Below are positions 51,608-60,478 of a stretch of 64,000 nt of DNA, in pieces. Position 1 is the stretch's first letter; every line of letters starts with the position of its first letter. Below the pieces are notes generated by a model. The model did no database searches. It worked only from the letters and a program-made list of their open reading frames with translations, and was not told the DNA's origin. The stretch is from contig JACPGT010000005.1 in assembly GCA_016188965.1 (NCBI GenBank), positions 1-64,000 of the forward strand. The letters are read 5' to 3'. The translations under genes were made by a program, and so were the position numbers. Source of the DNA: Microcaldota archaeon (GTDB taxonomy: Archaea > Micrarchaeota > Micrarchaeia > Norongarragalinales > Norongarragalinaceae).

Positions 51608-52842
51608 TCCTCCGCCGCCACCGCGACCTTGCGGGAAAGCGCGTCAGCAGTCAGGCCATGGCTGCGCCGCATCCTGGCAAAGGCGCGGGTATGGCAGAAG
51701 TCGGCGGACAGCTTGCCCCGCGCGTCCAGAACGGGCACAGCATGGCCTTGGTGCACGGCGCACAACTCCATTAGGGCCCGCCGCTCGAAGCCGTCTGGCA
51801 GGACGGTGTACCGCTTCAGCACCGTGATCAGCTGCAGCGCGTCCAAGTCGGCAGGACGCACGCCCATGAACTGTAAGCGGGATAAAGCGTCGGCGGCCGA
51901 GTCAGCGTGGAACGTAGCAAAGGCGCCTTTGGCCTGTCCGGACAGCAGGACGTCGAAGAGTCCGGCCGCCTCGGCGGCGGTGCGCACTTCGCCCACGACG
52001 ATGCGGTCGGGCCGCATGCGCAGCGTATCGACCAGCAACGAAGACAGGGGCGTCTCGCCGCAGAGCAAGCGGACTTGGTGGGAATGCGGCCAGCGCAGTT
52101 CCGGCGCATCTTCCAATAGGACGATGCGTTCGTGTTTCGGAATGAGTCCGGACAAGGCGTTCAGAAGCGTCGTCTTGCCCGAGCCGGTGTTGCCCGCCAC
52201 CAGCAGCGAACAATCCGCCGGCAGCGCCCACTGAAAAAACGCGGCCGCCTCCGGGGAAAGAAAACCGCCGGCGACCAGCTCCCGCAGGTTATAGGGTTCC
52301 TTTCGGAACTTGCGGAGGCTGATCTGGATGCCGGAAAGCGCGACGGGCGCGATGCAGGCATGCAGCCGCGAGCCGTCCGGCAGGACGGCGGAGAGGCGGG
52401 GTTGGCGGGCGGTGAGGCGTCGGCCCAACGGTTGCGCCATGCGGTTGACGCATTGGATGGCGAAGTCCAGGTCGGTCAACGCCGCGTTGGTGGACTGCCA
52501 TCCCACCGTACGGTCATAGACGTAGATGGGCACGTCCAGGCCCGTGACGGCGATTTCTTCCAATTGATCGTCCTGCAGGAGGTAAGATAGGACGCCGAAG
52601 CCTTCAAGATTGGCCAAGGCAAGCTCGCATAACGGCTCGGCCCACGCTGCGTCGTACCGGATTCGCCGCGACTGACAGAGTTGCTGCATCAAGTCGCGCA
52701 CGGCATCGGCAACGGACTGACCCGTCGCAGGCCCGCAATACGCGTCCAGCACGGCGTCCAACGCCTCGGCCTGCCGCCCTTGCGGCAGGTTCCACGAGAT
52801 GCGGTACTGGCCATCATCGCGCAAGGTCCAGCCAAGCCCCAT
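51598..52842 (-). CDS. Type II/IV secretion system ATPase (TadA/CpaF-like)
   Basis: A 414-residue secretion ATPase. Walker A is GNTGSGKTTLLNALSG, the Asp box is ERIVLLEDAPELRWPHSH, Walker B is RPDRIVVGEVRTAAEA, and the His box is GAFATFHADSAADAL. The N-terminal 190 residues form the usual substrate-contact domain. It would drive pilin assembly at the membrane with the two T2SF proteins downstream. No prepilin peptidase is seen nearby; the pilin-like gene at 27.4 kb is a possible client. Confidence 0.93.
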   Translation of the reverse strand: MGLGWTLRDDGQYRISWNLPQGRQAEALDAVLDAYCGPATGQSVADAVRDLMQQLCQSRRIRYDAAWAEPLCELALANLEGFGVLSYLLQDDQLEEIAVTGLDVPIYVYDRTVGWQSTNAALTDLDFAIQCVNRMAQPLGRRLTARQPRLSAVLPDGSRLHACIAPVALSGIQISLRKFRKEPYNLRELVAGGFLSPEAAAFFQWALPADCSLLVAGNTGSGKTTLLNALSGLIPKHERIVLLEDAPELRWPHSHQVRLLCGETPLSSLLVDTLRMRPDRIVVGEVRTAAEAAGLFDVLLSGQAKGAFATFHADSAADALSRLQFMGVRPADLDALQLITVLKRYTVLPDGFERRALMELCAVHQGHAVPVLDARGKLSADFCHTRAFARMRRSHGLTADALSRKVAVAAEEWR

Positions 52843-53152
52843 GAACGTCCACTCCGATGGCTTGGCCTTCCTTCAAGCCGGATCCGAATCCCGGCGGGCC
52901 CTCGATGAGGTACAGCGCTTCGCGGCGGGGTTGGATCCATAAGCGGGTGGAGCGTACGGCGAACACGTCGATGACTTTGCAGTCGGCATCGAGGAAAACC
53001 GCGTCGAAAGGAGGGCAAAACATGGAATGGATGGCGAAGATGCGCGGCTGCGGCAGCACGAACAGAAGCGGCGTCGTGAATCTTCCGGAAAACATCAGGC
53101 CCCGCATCTGCTCAAAGAAAGTCCGGAGAACGATGCAGGGGATACGGGGCAT
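52814..53152 (-). CDS. DUF192 family protein
   Basis: A 112-residue protein with the DUF192 pattern. FEQMRGLMFSGRFTTPLLFV opens it, PFDAVFLDADCKVIDVFAV is the central strand pair, and ALYLIEGPPGFGSGL replaces the usual YVLELPAG. The family has no established biochemical role. I start at ATG 53152, as upstream frame lacks family sequence. Its end overlaps the ATPase gene by 29 nt, so it is the first gene of the pilus-motor operon. Confidence 0.82.
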   Translation of the reverse strand: MPRIPCIVLRTFFEQMRGLMFSGRFTTPLLFVLPQPRIFAIHSMFCPPFDAVFLDADCKVIDVFAVRSTRLWIQPRREALYLIEGPPGFGSGLKEGQAIGVDVHGAWLDLAR

Positions 53153-53283
53153 TAGAAAAAACCGGTCGTTTGAACGCATTGGTTTTCGGCGAGGGGAGGA
53201 ATTAAACGTGACGGGCGAAAAAAAATCAACTGCCGCGGGCGTTGCCACAAGGTTAAAAGCCAACGGAAACCTTGAATTTTGTC

Positions 53284-53973
53284 ATGACGTTTCCGGGCTC
53301 AATCGCCATCATTCCCGACGGAAACCGTCGTTTCGCCGAAACGCGCGGATTGGCGTTGGAACAAGCGTACCTGCAGGGGTTTTCCAAGGCCGAGCACGTC
53401 ATGGACTGGCTTTCGCACACGCCCGTGGCCTCGGTCAAGCTTTGGGCACTTTCGTTGGAGAACTTCCAGAAGCGAAGCTCGCTTGAGCTGTCCATCCTGT
53501 TCGAATTGATGAAACGCCAGTTGCACGCGAGCCTCAAGGACCAGCGATTCGACGGCCGCGATTTTTCCGTCCGGTTCATCGGCCGGACCGACCGGCTGCC
53601 GGACGAGGTGCAGCGGCTCATGGGCGAGCTGTCCGACCGCACCAAAGGCGCACCGCGCGAGTTGTGCGTGGCCATGGCGTACAGCGGCCAAGCCGAATTA
53701 GCGCAGGCGGCACAAGCCGCGGCGGAAGACTACAAGGCCGGCAAAATCGAGCGCATCGACGAGACCGTATTTTCCAATTACCTCTACGCCAAGGAACCGG
53801 TGGACTTAGTCATCCGCACCGGCGGCGTGCAACGGCTCTCCGGCTTTTTGCCGTGGCAGAACGCGTACGCCGAGGTCTACTTCTCGCAAAAGATGTGGCC
53901 CGAATTCAGCAAAGCCGACATGGATGCCGCGCTGGACTTCTACGCCAAGACCGAACGGCGATTCGGAAAATAA
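53284..53973 (+). CDS. uppS: Cis-prenyl diphosphate synthase
   Basis: A 229-residue cis-prenyltransferase that extends an allylic diphosphate with IPP to make a long polyprenyl diphosphate. IPDGNRRFAE near residue 10 carries the catalytic Asp, WALSLENFQKRS follows the substrate tunnel helix, and DLVIRTGGVQRLSGFLPWQN is the C-terminal IPP-binding region. In archaea the product is the lipid carrier for glycosylation. UppP at 1.4 kb could recycle it. ATG 53284 is used; TTG 53272 is also in frame. Confidence 0.95.
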   Translation: MTFPGSIAIIPDGNRRFAETRGLALEQAYLQGFSKAEHVMDWLSHTPVASVKLWALSLENFQKRSSLELSILFELMKRQLHASLKDQRFDGRDFSVRFIGRTDRLPDEVQRLMGELSDRTKGAPRELCVAMAYSGQAELAQAAQAAAEDYKAGKIERIDETVFSNYLYAKEPVDLVIRTGGVQRLSGFLPWQNAYAEVYFSQKMWPEFSKADMDAALDFYAKTERRFGK

Positions 53974-53982
53974 GCATGCCTT

Positions 53983-54993
53983 ATGGCACGTGCACACCAC
54001 CGTTTCTTCGAGCGGCTGGGCGTACCTTTGCACGGGCACTTTTCCGAATCAGTGCGAGCAAGCATACGATCAGGAATAGAGTCCGAAAGACTGAAACCAA
54101 AGGAAGCCAAACAGTTCTTCGCAACGTACAAAGGATATTGGGATAAAGCCCGCCGCAGGGGCGCAGACAAAGCGGAACTCGTGAAAAAAGTCCATGGGTT
54201 GGAAGCGGAAGCAGGCGAACATCCACGCCAACTGCTTCAGCGGCTGACGGGAAGACTGTGGTACGCCTTTGACTCGGGTTTGCCGACTAAAAAACCGGCG
54301 AACACCAAGCCGGCCCGGGTCCAGGAAAAAAAGAAAACGGCACCCGTAAAGCCCGCCAGCACGCCGCGGCGAACGCAGGGAGAAGTCATCGGGGTCAACC
54401 ACGTATGGAACAGCAGTCACCGAGCATACGCGGAAAACCGCATCCGGGCGCTGCCTCCGGGTTCAAAAGTCGCATTGGAATTGACGCCCATCCATTCCCG
54501 CGTGGACCGGATCATCCAGGACTTAAATGACAAGCATTTCTTTCTCCACTTGCAGCGCGTCTGCCACGAGTTAGGCCATACGGTAGTGCCACTGGACGAT
54601 GATCAATTGCAAGAACAGCAAGGTTTCCACTTAAATAAAATGAACGCGATGATTCGGGATACGCTTTTCCTGCGCAGGCGTTTCAATCGTGAAGAGGCAA
54701 CCGCGCGCAGTGTTCATAGCGAACGGGTGGCCGCGCTCCGAAGCAAGCATATGCTTCAAACCCTTCTTCGGGAGAGGCCAGCGCTGACCATCGTGGGAGC
54801 GCAGCATGCGGAAGACTTTCAACGAGCAGGCCATGCCGCAACCTTCCATTTTCCCGAGGAGAATGGTTTTCTGATGGGGATAGCCACCCGGCTCCTTTCG
54901 TTTTTTGAACGTCGATTTCCCAATAAACCGGAAGTGCGGATGGCACGCGAAGAGATCATCCAGGAAATGAAAAAACTGGTGCGACGAAAATAA
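53983..54993 (+). CDS. Hypothetical protein with TraB-like C-terminal part
   Basis: A 336-residue soluble protein. The N-terminal 90 residues are helical and charged, and a Lys/Pro linker (about 100-125) follows. The C-terminal part has VIGVNHVWNSSHRAYAEN, SKVALELTP, HTVVPLDDDQLQE and TIVGAQHAEDF. The order of a His-containing opening, an ELTP-like acidic motif and a late GxxH recalls the TraB/GumN fold, but I am not sure. CHELGH resembles a zinc HExxH, yet its position after a helix in a Rossmann-like region makes that doubtful. Starts 10 nt after uppS. Confidence 0.6.
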   Translation: MARAHHRFFERLGVPLHGHFSESVRASIRSGIESERLKPKEAKQFFATYKGYWDKARRRGADKAELVKKVHGLEAEAGEHPRQLLQRLTGRLWYAFDSGLPTKKPANTKPARVQEKKKTAPVKPASTPRRTQGEVIGVNHVWNSSHRAYAENRIRALPPGSKVALELTPIHSRVDRIIQDLNDKHFFLHLQRVCHELGHTVVPLDDDQLQEQQGFHLNKMNAMIRDTLFLRRRFNREEATARSVHSERVAALRSKHMLQTLLRERPALTIVGAQHAEDFQRAGHAATFHFPEENGFLMGIATRLLSFFERRFPNKPEVRMAREEIIQEMKKLVRRK

Positions 54994-55026
54994 TCGTCGA
55001 ACACGCATCCGGTCGCTAGAGTATAC

Positions 55027-55134
55027 TTAGTGCGTGCCCAGCAGCCAGAAGAGCGCGAACAGAACGGCCAGGACGATGCCGAAGTCCGCCGCGCGGAACG
55101 CCGGATGCTCCCAAAACGATTTTTTTCCCGCCAT
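55027..55134 (-). CDS. Micro membrane protein A
   Basis: A 35-residue peptide starting at ATG 55134: basic start, then FWEHPAFRAADFG and one membrane helix (IVLAVLFALFWLLG). It shares the pattern W-x-x-P-x-F-x-x-x-D followed by a helix with the 34-residue peptide at 55836-55940. Both lie on the same strand, one on each side of the peroxiredoxin gene. The shared pattern is the main evidence that it is real. Confidence 0.5.
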   Translation of the reverse strand: MAGKKSFWEHPAFRAADFGIVLAVLFALFWLLGTH

Positions 55135-55264
55135 GTGCCCGCGACCCGTGCGGCCCAATGAGGGAAAAGGGGAAAATAAAGGATGCGGCAAACCGCATGC
55201 GGGGATGGGCACGCGATTCAGACGAGATTCCGGATAGCGGCACGACGGTTATCGATGGCTCGCG

Positions 55265-55747
55265 TCAAGTTTGGTCAGCATGCAATTGGGCGATTCGTTC
55301 CCGCTCCAAACCATGAAGCAGCTCCTGGGCGTGGCCCACCACATCCCGGATGCGGTAATGCGCCTGGACAATGCGGCCGTTGCGGATGACGAACGTCGAG
55401 CGCACGACACCCGCGCCATTGTTCTCGCCGGACTTCCACGCGCCGTAGGCCCGGGCCACTTCACAATCCGGATCGCTCAACAAAGGGTACGGCGCCTGAT
55501 GCATCTCGCAGAATTTCTTGTGGCTTGCTGAATCATCCGGACTCACGCCGAAAATCTCAAACCCGTTGCGCCGGAAGTAGAAGTACTCATCCGTGAATTC
55601 CTCCAGCTGCGTCGTGCAGTCCGGCGTGAAGTCCTTCGGATAAAAATACAGCACGAAGCCTTCTTGTTCGGCCGAGGAACGCATCCGGCCGTCGCCATCC
55701 TTCAGACGGAACGGCGGGGCACGGTCTCCTTCTTTGAGAACCACCAT
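55265..55747 (-). CDS. bcp: Peroxiredoxin, BCP/PrxQ type
   Basis: A 160-residue thiol peroxidase. The peroxidatic Cys is in FYPKDFTPDCTTQLEEF, where the usual PGCT reads PDCT, with FGVSPDDSASHKKFCEMH, YGAWKSGENNGAGVVRSTF and RNGRIV following. Another Cys in KKFC could be the resolving partner. It reduces peroxides using thioredoxin-like donors. It is flanked on both sides by related micro membrane proteins. MsrB at 41.6 kb is another oxidative-damage enzyme in this window. Confidence 0.93.
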   Translation of the reverse strand: MVVLKEGDRAPPFRLKDGDGRMRSSAEQEGFVLYFYPKDFTPDCTTQLEEFTDEYFYFRRNGFEIFGVSPDDSASHKKFCEMHQAPYPLLSDPDCEVARAYGAWKSGENNGAGVVRSTFVIRNGRIVQAHYRIRDVVGHAQELLHGLERERIAQLHADQT

Positions 55748-55835
55748 ACTGATTCCACCTCTGAAACCAACGCCCCCGACGATGCACAGGCCCGAGAAGA
55801 ACGGCCCGTCTTATTAGCGTACACGCCTTGCTTTT

Positions 55836-55940
55836 TTAGAATACCGGATTGACGAGCAACAAAACCGAGATGGCCATGACGGCCAGCAACAGGGCATCCA
55901 CGCTCTCAAAACCCGGATAGTTCCACAACGGCAACTCCAT
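55836..55940 (-). CDS. Micro membrane protein B
   Basis: A 34-residue peptide starting at ATG 55940, with GAGGGG and GGAG upstream. It reads MELPLWNYPGFESVDA followed by one membrane helix (LLLAVMAISVLLLV) and ends NPVF. Pattern and length match micro protein A at 55027-55134. Being a single-pass peptide next to a peroxiredoxin it could be a membrane tether or sensor, but no function is known. Confidence 0.55.
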   Translation of the reverse strand: MELPLWNYPGFESVDALLLAVMAISVLLLVNPVF

Positions 55941-56073
55941 CTCCAATTCCCCTCACAAGCCTGAGCGGACGCCCCGGCCGTCTATGCAAAACGTGACGAA
56001 AATCGCGGATTCATTTAAAAAACGTTCCGGACAAAAACCAACGGATTTAAACATATTATGCCCAAATTTGGAC

Positions 56074-56736
56074 ATGAAAGCAAGAACGCGGAAAACATCC
56101 GCACGGCCTGTGAAAAATCAAAGCGTGTCCAGAAAAGTGCAAACCGCATTGGAGGAAAAACCGTTCTTGCTGGAAGCCTTGGCACAAGGGTACGCCAACC
56201 TCTCGGAAGCCGCGCGGCAGATGCAGAAACAGACCGGAGGCAGTGCCGAAGCCGTGAGGGCGGCCATCAAGCGATACGCCGACTCGAAAATGCAAAAGCA
56301 ACGGCTGGAAGAAAGGCAGGTGTTGGGCCTGCTGCGCAGAAGCACGTTGACGTTGTCCAGCAAGATCGGCATGATGGTCATCCAGCGCACGCCGGTGACG
56401 GAGGCCAAAGCCGCACATTTGCTGGTCAAGGCACGCGCATGGGCGAAAGGGCCGTCCGGCATGAGCCTGGCCGTGGATGACGAGCATTGGGATGAGTTGA
56501 ACCATCTATTCGGTCCGGCTGAAATCATCGCATCGTACCGCGACTTGGTGGCGTTGACATTGGTCTCGCCGCCCGGCATCGTCAGCAGTCCGGGCTTCGT
56601 GGCCATCGTGACGTCGCGGCTGGCGCGCGAAGGCGTCAATCTTCGGGAATTCTGGTCGGCGTACAACGACACCGTCATGCTGTTCGACAAAGCCGACGCC
56701 GTTAAAGCGTATAATCTTTTGTCAAACCTCACGTGA
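56074..56736 (+). CDS. ACT-domain-like protein, second copy
   Basis: A 220-residue protein with an N-terminal helical part (LLEALAQGYANLSEAARQMQ, HTH-like) and a C-terminal ACT-like fold (SSPGFVAIVTSRLAREGVNL then REFWSAYNDTVMLFDKADAV). Its layout parallels the protein at 16050-16739. The frame is open upstream to 55984, but TATA-like TTTAAACATA at 56046-56055 puts the transcript start at about 56074, giving a leaderless ATG. It is probably a ligand-sensing regulator; target unknown. Confidence 0.7.
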   Translation: MKARTRKTSARPVKNQSVSRKVQTALEEKPFLLEALAQGYANLSEAARQMQKQTGGSAEAVRAAIKRYADSKMQKQRLEERQVLGLLRRSTLTLSSKIGMMVIQRTPVTEAKAAHLLVKARAWAKGPSGMSLAVDDEHWDELNHLFGPAEIIASYRDLVALTLVSPPGIVSSPGFVAIVTSRLAREGVNLREFWSAYNDTVMLFDKADAVKAYNLLSNLT

Positions 56737-56890
56737 AGAAGGAATCCGGAAAAACGTCACCACGCAATTCTTCACCGTGCAACGGCCACCCTAATTGATT
56801 CGCAGCGCTTTGATGGGAGGGAAGCCGGAGGCACGCGAAACTGGGGGCACAGCCTCCCCGCGGTTCCGGCGTAGAACGACACGATTACAG

Positions 56891-56974
56891 CAAGACCGGC
56901 AAATAAGACGACGAAATAGGCCGGTCTTGTTGTCTAGCAAACCAAGAAATCAGTCGGGAAACTTTCTTGGTTTG
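56891..56974. repeat. Two long-armed hairpins
   Basis: CAAGACCGGC (56891-56900) pairs with GCCGGTCTTG (56920-56929), and CAAACCAAGAAA (56938-56949) pairs with TTTCTTGGTTTG (56963-56974). They fill the gap between the ACT gene and the remnant at 56979 and may act as terminators or mark an insertion. Nothing else is supported in 56737-57087. Confidence 0.6.
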
Positions 56975-56978
56975 ATAT

Positions 56979-57038
56979 ATGCTTTTCGACAAGAAAGACG
57001 GCGTAAAAGCATACAACGTCTTATCCAACCTTACATAA
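56979..57038 (+). pseudogene. 3' remnant of an ACT-protein gene copy
   Basis: This 60-nt stretch encodes MLFDKKDGVKAYNVLSNLT plus stop, matching the last 19 residues of the intact gene at 56074-56736 (MLFDKADAVKAYNLLSNLT) but with diverged codons and a different stop. No other part of the gene is found upstream, so it is the tail of an old tandem duplicate whose body was lost, up to the hairpin at 56938-56974. Confidence 0.75.
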
Positions 57039-57087
57039 AGCGGTGGAGGCGTAAGCAGTCAAACGACCACAATGGATGCACCTGTCG

Positions 57088-57630
57088 TCAAGCCGGATTC
57101 AGCGTGACGGATTCCAGAGGCACGTATTGCGGACCGAACGGCGTCAGCCGGCTTTCGTACAACGTCAAGCGGGCGGCGAGAAACGAGCCGAACGCAGTCC
57201 GTTCGTGCGTCTTGAGAAATGCCTCGACGCCGGGATGGTCCTTGACGGACTTGACGCGTGCCAGCGTCACGTGGGGATGGAACCGCTCGTCGCCTTTTCC
57301 GAGCTCTTGAGCCACTTGGACCTGCAAGCGTTCGATGTCGGCATGTCCTTGGGAAAAACCAGCCCAGATGACGCGGATGCGCTCCAAGTTGGGAAAACAG
57401 CCCAGGCCTCGGACATCGGCCTGGAAGGAGTCGGCGGAAAAAGAGGCTAAGGCATCCGCTTTGTTGCGGACGTCGTTGGCGGACAACTCACCGAAAAACG
57501 ACAGCGTCACGTGGAACTGGTCTGACGTCGGATAGTTCGCCAAGAGGCCCAACGATTTGATTTCACGTTGGATGGCGGCCAATGACTCGCCTATGGATGA
57601 AGGTAAGTCCAAAGCCAGGAAGCAGCGCAT
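57088..57630 (-). CDS. thpR: RNA 2',3'-cyclic phosphodiesterase (2'-5' RNA ligase family)
   Basis: A 180-residue 2H phosphoesterase starting MRCFLALDLPSSIGESLAAI. Both HxT catalytic motifs are present (HVTLSFFGE and HPHVTLARVK), separated by the usual pseudo-twofold fold. It opens 2',3'-cyclic phosphates and may ligate tRNA halves, which fits a genome with several tRNA and rRNA introns. The ATG at 57630 matches the family start; the longer frame does not. Confidence 0.93.
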   Translation of the reverse strand: MRCFLALDLPSSIGESLAAIQREIKSLGLLANYPTSDQFHVTLSFFGELSANDVRNKADALASFSADSFQADVRGLGCFPNLERIRVIWAGFSQGHADIERLQVQVAQELGKGDERFHPHVTLARVKSVKDHPGVEAFLKTHERTAFGSFLAARLTLYESRLTPFGPQYVPLESVTLNPA

Positions 57631-57757
57631 GGAAAGAAGATAGCCGCGGTCGTTAAAACCATCATCCATCGAAACGGGCGCACGCACGGATCAATCCTGA
57701 AAGCGTCCAAAACCGCCTTCCGTGGCTTTTTTAAGCCGTCGCGACAATCTACCAACC

Positions 57758-58576
57758 ATGCGCCGCATGCCGTTGATAATGGCCCTGCTCTTGAGCGTCA
57801 GCCTCGTGTCGGCCGCCAACTGGACCGTCATCGACCCGGTGCAAAAGACGCTGGAAAATGGTCAAAGTCTGGATTTGGGCGTGGCCGGGCCCGGGCAGAA
57901 GATCGCCATCCTGTCCAACCGCGAAAGCGGCGAACTGTCCAAAAACGCGGCGAACCCATCCGAAGCGCTGTGGGACCGTGCCGTGGTCGAAAACCTCCCT
58001 GCGGGCTGGACGACGGAACCGTCCAAACTCTACGAAACCCCGTTCCAGACGTTCGTCACCATCTCGCCTGCGGCCGCGGACGGCGAATACGCATTTTCCA
58101 TCCTCACCGCTGACGAATACGACGGCTTGACGCCCGTGACGGTCAACGCCCGCGTGCGGGTCTCGCGCGACGTGTTGGCCGCGTCGCTATCGCAGGCGCG
58201 CGAGTCTTCCGGCGTCCTGCAACCGGCGTTTTTCTATCTCACGTTGTCCAACACCGGCTCGGCATCCGACATTTTCGAAGTCATCCCTCAAGGACTGCCG
58301 GCTAAATGGTCCGAACGCCGGCGCGTGTTTGTGCCGCACAACGCCGCCGTCACGCTATCCTACCCGGTCACGGCCACGGAAGGCGGTTCGTACCCGTTCT
58401 CGTTCAACGTCACGTCACTGTCCAGCCCCTTGATCCAACAACGCGTGGCCGCCCACCTGGACGCGCGCACATCCATCTGGAATGACGCCAAGGCCGCTTC
58501 GCACGGACTCGCATTGTTCCCGTTCATCTCCCAACCCCTCTATGCGTTGATTGGAGCCCTGTCAAACTGGCGGTGA
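57758..58576 (+). CDS. Secreted, possibly membrane-anchored beta-domain protein
   Basis: A 272-residue protein with a signal peptide (MRRMPLIMALLLSVSLVSAA), two beta-sandwich-like domains (NGQSLDLGVAGPGQKIAILS and FYLTLSNTGSASDIFEVIPQ) and a weak C-terminal hydrophobic segment. The domains resemble COG1361-like archaeal surface proteins. TATA-like TTTTTTAAG at 57727-57735 is about 25 nt before the ATG, so the mRNA is probably leaderless. No specific function. Confidence 0.75.
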   Translation: MRRMPLIMALLLSVSLVSAANWTVIDPVQKTLENGQSLDLGVAGPGQKIAILSNRESGELSKNAANPSEALWDRAVVENLPAGWTTEPSKLYETPFQTFVTISPAAADGEYAFSILTADEYDGLTPVTVNARVRVSRDVLAASLSQARESSGVLQPAFFYLTLSNTGSASDIFEVIPQGLPAKWSERRRVFVPHNAAVTLSYPVTATEGGSYPFSFNVTSLSSPLIQQRVAAHLDARTSIWNDAKAASHGLALFPFISQPLYALIGALSNWR

Positions 58577-58812
58577 GAAGGAATCCATTCCCCGGCTAGG
58601 ATTGCATGACTCCTCGACTATTTTTTCAGGTTTCGTTCAAGGATTGCCATAGCCAAAGACTTGAAAAGGCGTCGCCGGCAGAAAGAACGAAGCAAACGCC
58701 TAAAACCTCCCGGTATGGAACCCCAAACGGCTGGATTTTTTTGGTGCATGCGCTTGGTGTTTGCGCGAAATCGCGATTGCCGGATCCGGTTTTACGGCTT
58801 GAGAAGTCCCCC

Positions 58813-60399
58813 ATGTTTCCACTCATCGACGCCCGCGCGGCGGCATTGGACGAACTGGTACGCACGCTGAACGACGAGCCGCCGGCCAGCCACCAGGAAC
58901 TGCTCGACCTCAAGTCGGCCATCGCCAAGGAATTCGGACTTAAAGCCGTATTCAAGAACTCGGAAATCCTGAAAGCCGGCCAGGACCGCCTCAACGCGCA
59001 GGCGCAGAAGATCCTGCGCACGCGCAACGTCCGCTCGCTTTCCGGCGTATCCGTCATCGCGCTCATGATGCACCCGGACTGGTGTCCCCACGGCACCTGC
59101 GTCTACTGCCCCGGCGGACCGAACACCAACTCGCCCAAGAGCTATACGGGATTCGAGCCGGCGGCACGCCGCGCCGGACAGAACGATTTCGACTCCCACC
59201 GCCAAGTCACTTCACGGTTGCACCAACTGGAAAGCATCGGACACACGCCCCAAAAATGCGAAGTCATCCTCATGGGCGGCACGTTCAACGCCCAACCATT
59301 GGACTACCAGCACGGCTTTCTCAAGGGGCTTTACGAAGCGTTCGACCGCAAGACCTACGCCACATGGACCGAAGCGAAGGAGGCCAACGAATCGGCGCCG
59401 TACCGCGTCATCGGCTTGACGTTCGAGACTAAACCGGACTGGGCCACGCCGCCGCACGTCGACCAACTGCTCGAATACGGCGGGACGCGCGTCGAACTGG
59501 GCATCCAGAGCCTGGACCCGGCCGTCCTGGAAAAAGCCCACCGTGGCCACACCTTGCAGCAGTCCTGGGAAGCCACGGCCGCGTGCAAGGACGCCTTCCT
59601 CAAAGTCGGCTACCACATCATGCCCGGCCTGTTTTCCACGCCGGAAAAGGACGTGGCCATGTTCCAAGAGCTGTTTTCCGACGCCAAGTGGCGCCCCGAC
59701 ATGCTCAAGATATATCCGTGCCTGGTCATGCCCGGCACGGGCCTGTACCAAATGTGGAAACAAGGCGTTTTCACGCCGTACACAGCGGCGATTGCAGCCG
59801 ACGTCATGGCCGACGCCAAACCGTTCATCCCGGAATACTGCCGCGTCATGCGCATCGATCGCGACATCCCGACGAACCTCATCGCTGCTGGAGTGGAGAA
59901 AAGCAACTTGCGCGAAATGGTGCAGCAGCGCATGGCGGCCAAAGGCACGAAGTGCCGCTGCATCCGCTGCCGCGAAGCCGGCCTTAAGGCTCGCGACGGC
60001 ACGAACGTGGACTGGAAATCAGCCACCATGCGCCGCATGGATTATGACGCCTCCAAAGGCAAGGAAGTCTTCCTCTCGTATGCTGACAAGAACGACACTC
60101 TGCTGGGATTTTTGCGCCTCCGCCTGCCCCACGCTCCATGGAGGGCGGAAATCACGAACGACACGGCTGGCGTGCGCGAACTGCACGTCTACGGCGAAGT
60201 CCTGCCGCTGCACCTGCGCACGAAAGACGCCGTCCAGCACAAGCAACTGGGCAAGAAGTTGTTGGAAGAAGCCGGACGCATCGCCCGCGAGGACTGGGGC
60301 TGCAAGAAACTGCTCGTCATCTCGGGAGTCGGCGTGCGCGAATACTACCGCAAACAAGGCTTTGAGCGCGACGGCGTCTACATGGGCAAACGCCTCTGA
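58813..60399 (+). CDS. elp3: Elp3: radical SAM/acetyltransferase tRNA-modifying enzyme
   Basis: A 528-residue protein. The radical SAM cluster Cys lie in CPHGTCVYCPGGP (C91, C96, C99), followed by the core (VELGIQSLDPAVLEKAHRGH) and zinc-ligand region CRCIRCREAG. A C-terminal GNAT domain ends GVREYYRKQGFERDGVYMGK. It installs the carboxymethyl-type side chain on wobble uridine (U34), relevant to tRNA-Arg(UCU) and tRNA-Leu(UAG) here. I start at ATG 58813; the open frame upstream is not family-like. Nothing else is supported in 58577-58812. Confidence 0.95.
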   Translation: MFPLIDARAAALDELVRTLNDEPPASHQELLDLKSAIAKEFGLKAVFKNSEILKAGQDRLNAQAQKILRTRNVRSLSGVSVIALMMHPDWCPHGTCVYCPGGPNTNSPKSYTGFEPAARRAGQNDFDSHRQVTSRLHQLESIGHTPQKCEVILMGGTFNAQPLDYQHGFLKGLYEAFDRKTYATWTEAKEANESAPYRVIGLTFETKPDWATPPHVDQLLEYGGTRVELGIQSLDPAVLEKAHRGHTLQQSWEATAACKDAFLKVGYHIMPGLFSTPEKDVAMFQELFSDAKWRPDMLKIYPCLVMPGTGLYQMWKQGVFTPYTAAIAADVMADAKPFIPEYCRVMRIDRDIPTNLIAAGVEKSNLREMVQQRMAAKGTKCRCIRCREAGLKARDGTNVDWKSATMRRMDYDASKGKEVFLSYADKNDTLLGFLRLRLPHAPWRAEITNDTAGVRELHVYGEVLPLHLRTKDAVQHKQLGKKLLEEAGRIAREDWGCKKLLVISGVGVREYYRKQGFERDGVYMGKRL

Positions 60400-60478
60400 A
60401 TACTCGGCTAACGGCAGAAATACCGGCACCTCAAAATCCATTTAAGCGCCGCAAGCCTCACTTCTCACGCCGATTTCC

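Noticed and set aside
54541-54590. HELGH in the 53983-54993 protein as a zinc protease site
   Set aside because: The motif sits in a Rossmann-like region just before a strand, has no third ligand pattern, and the surrounding motifs fit a TraB-like fold better.
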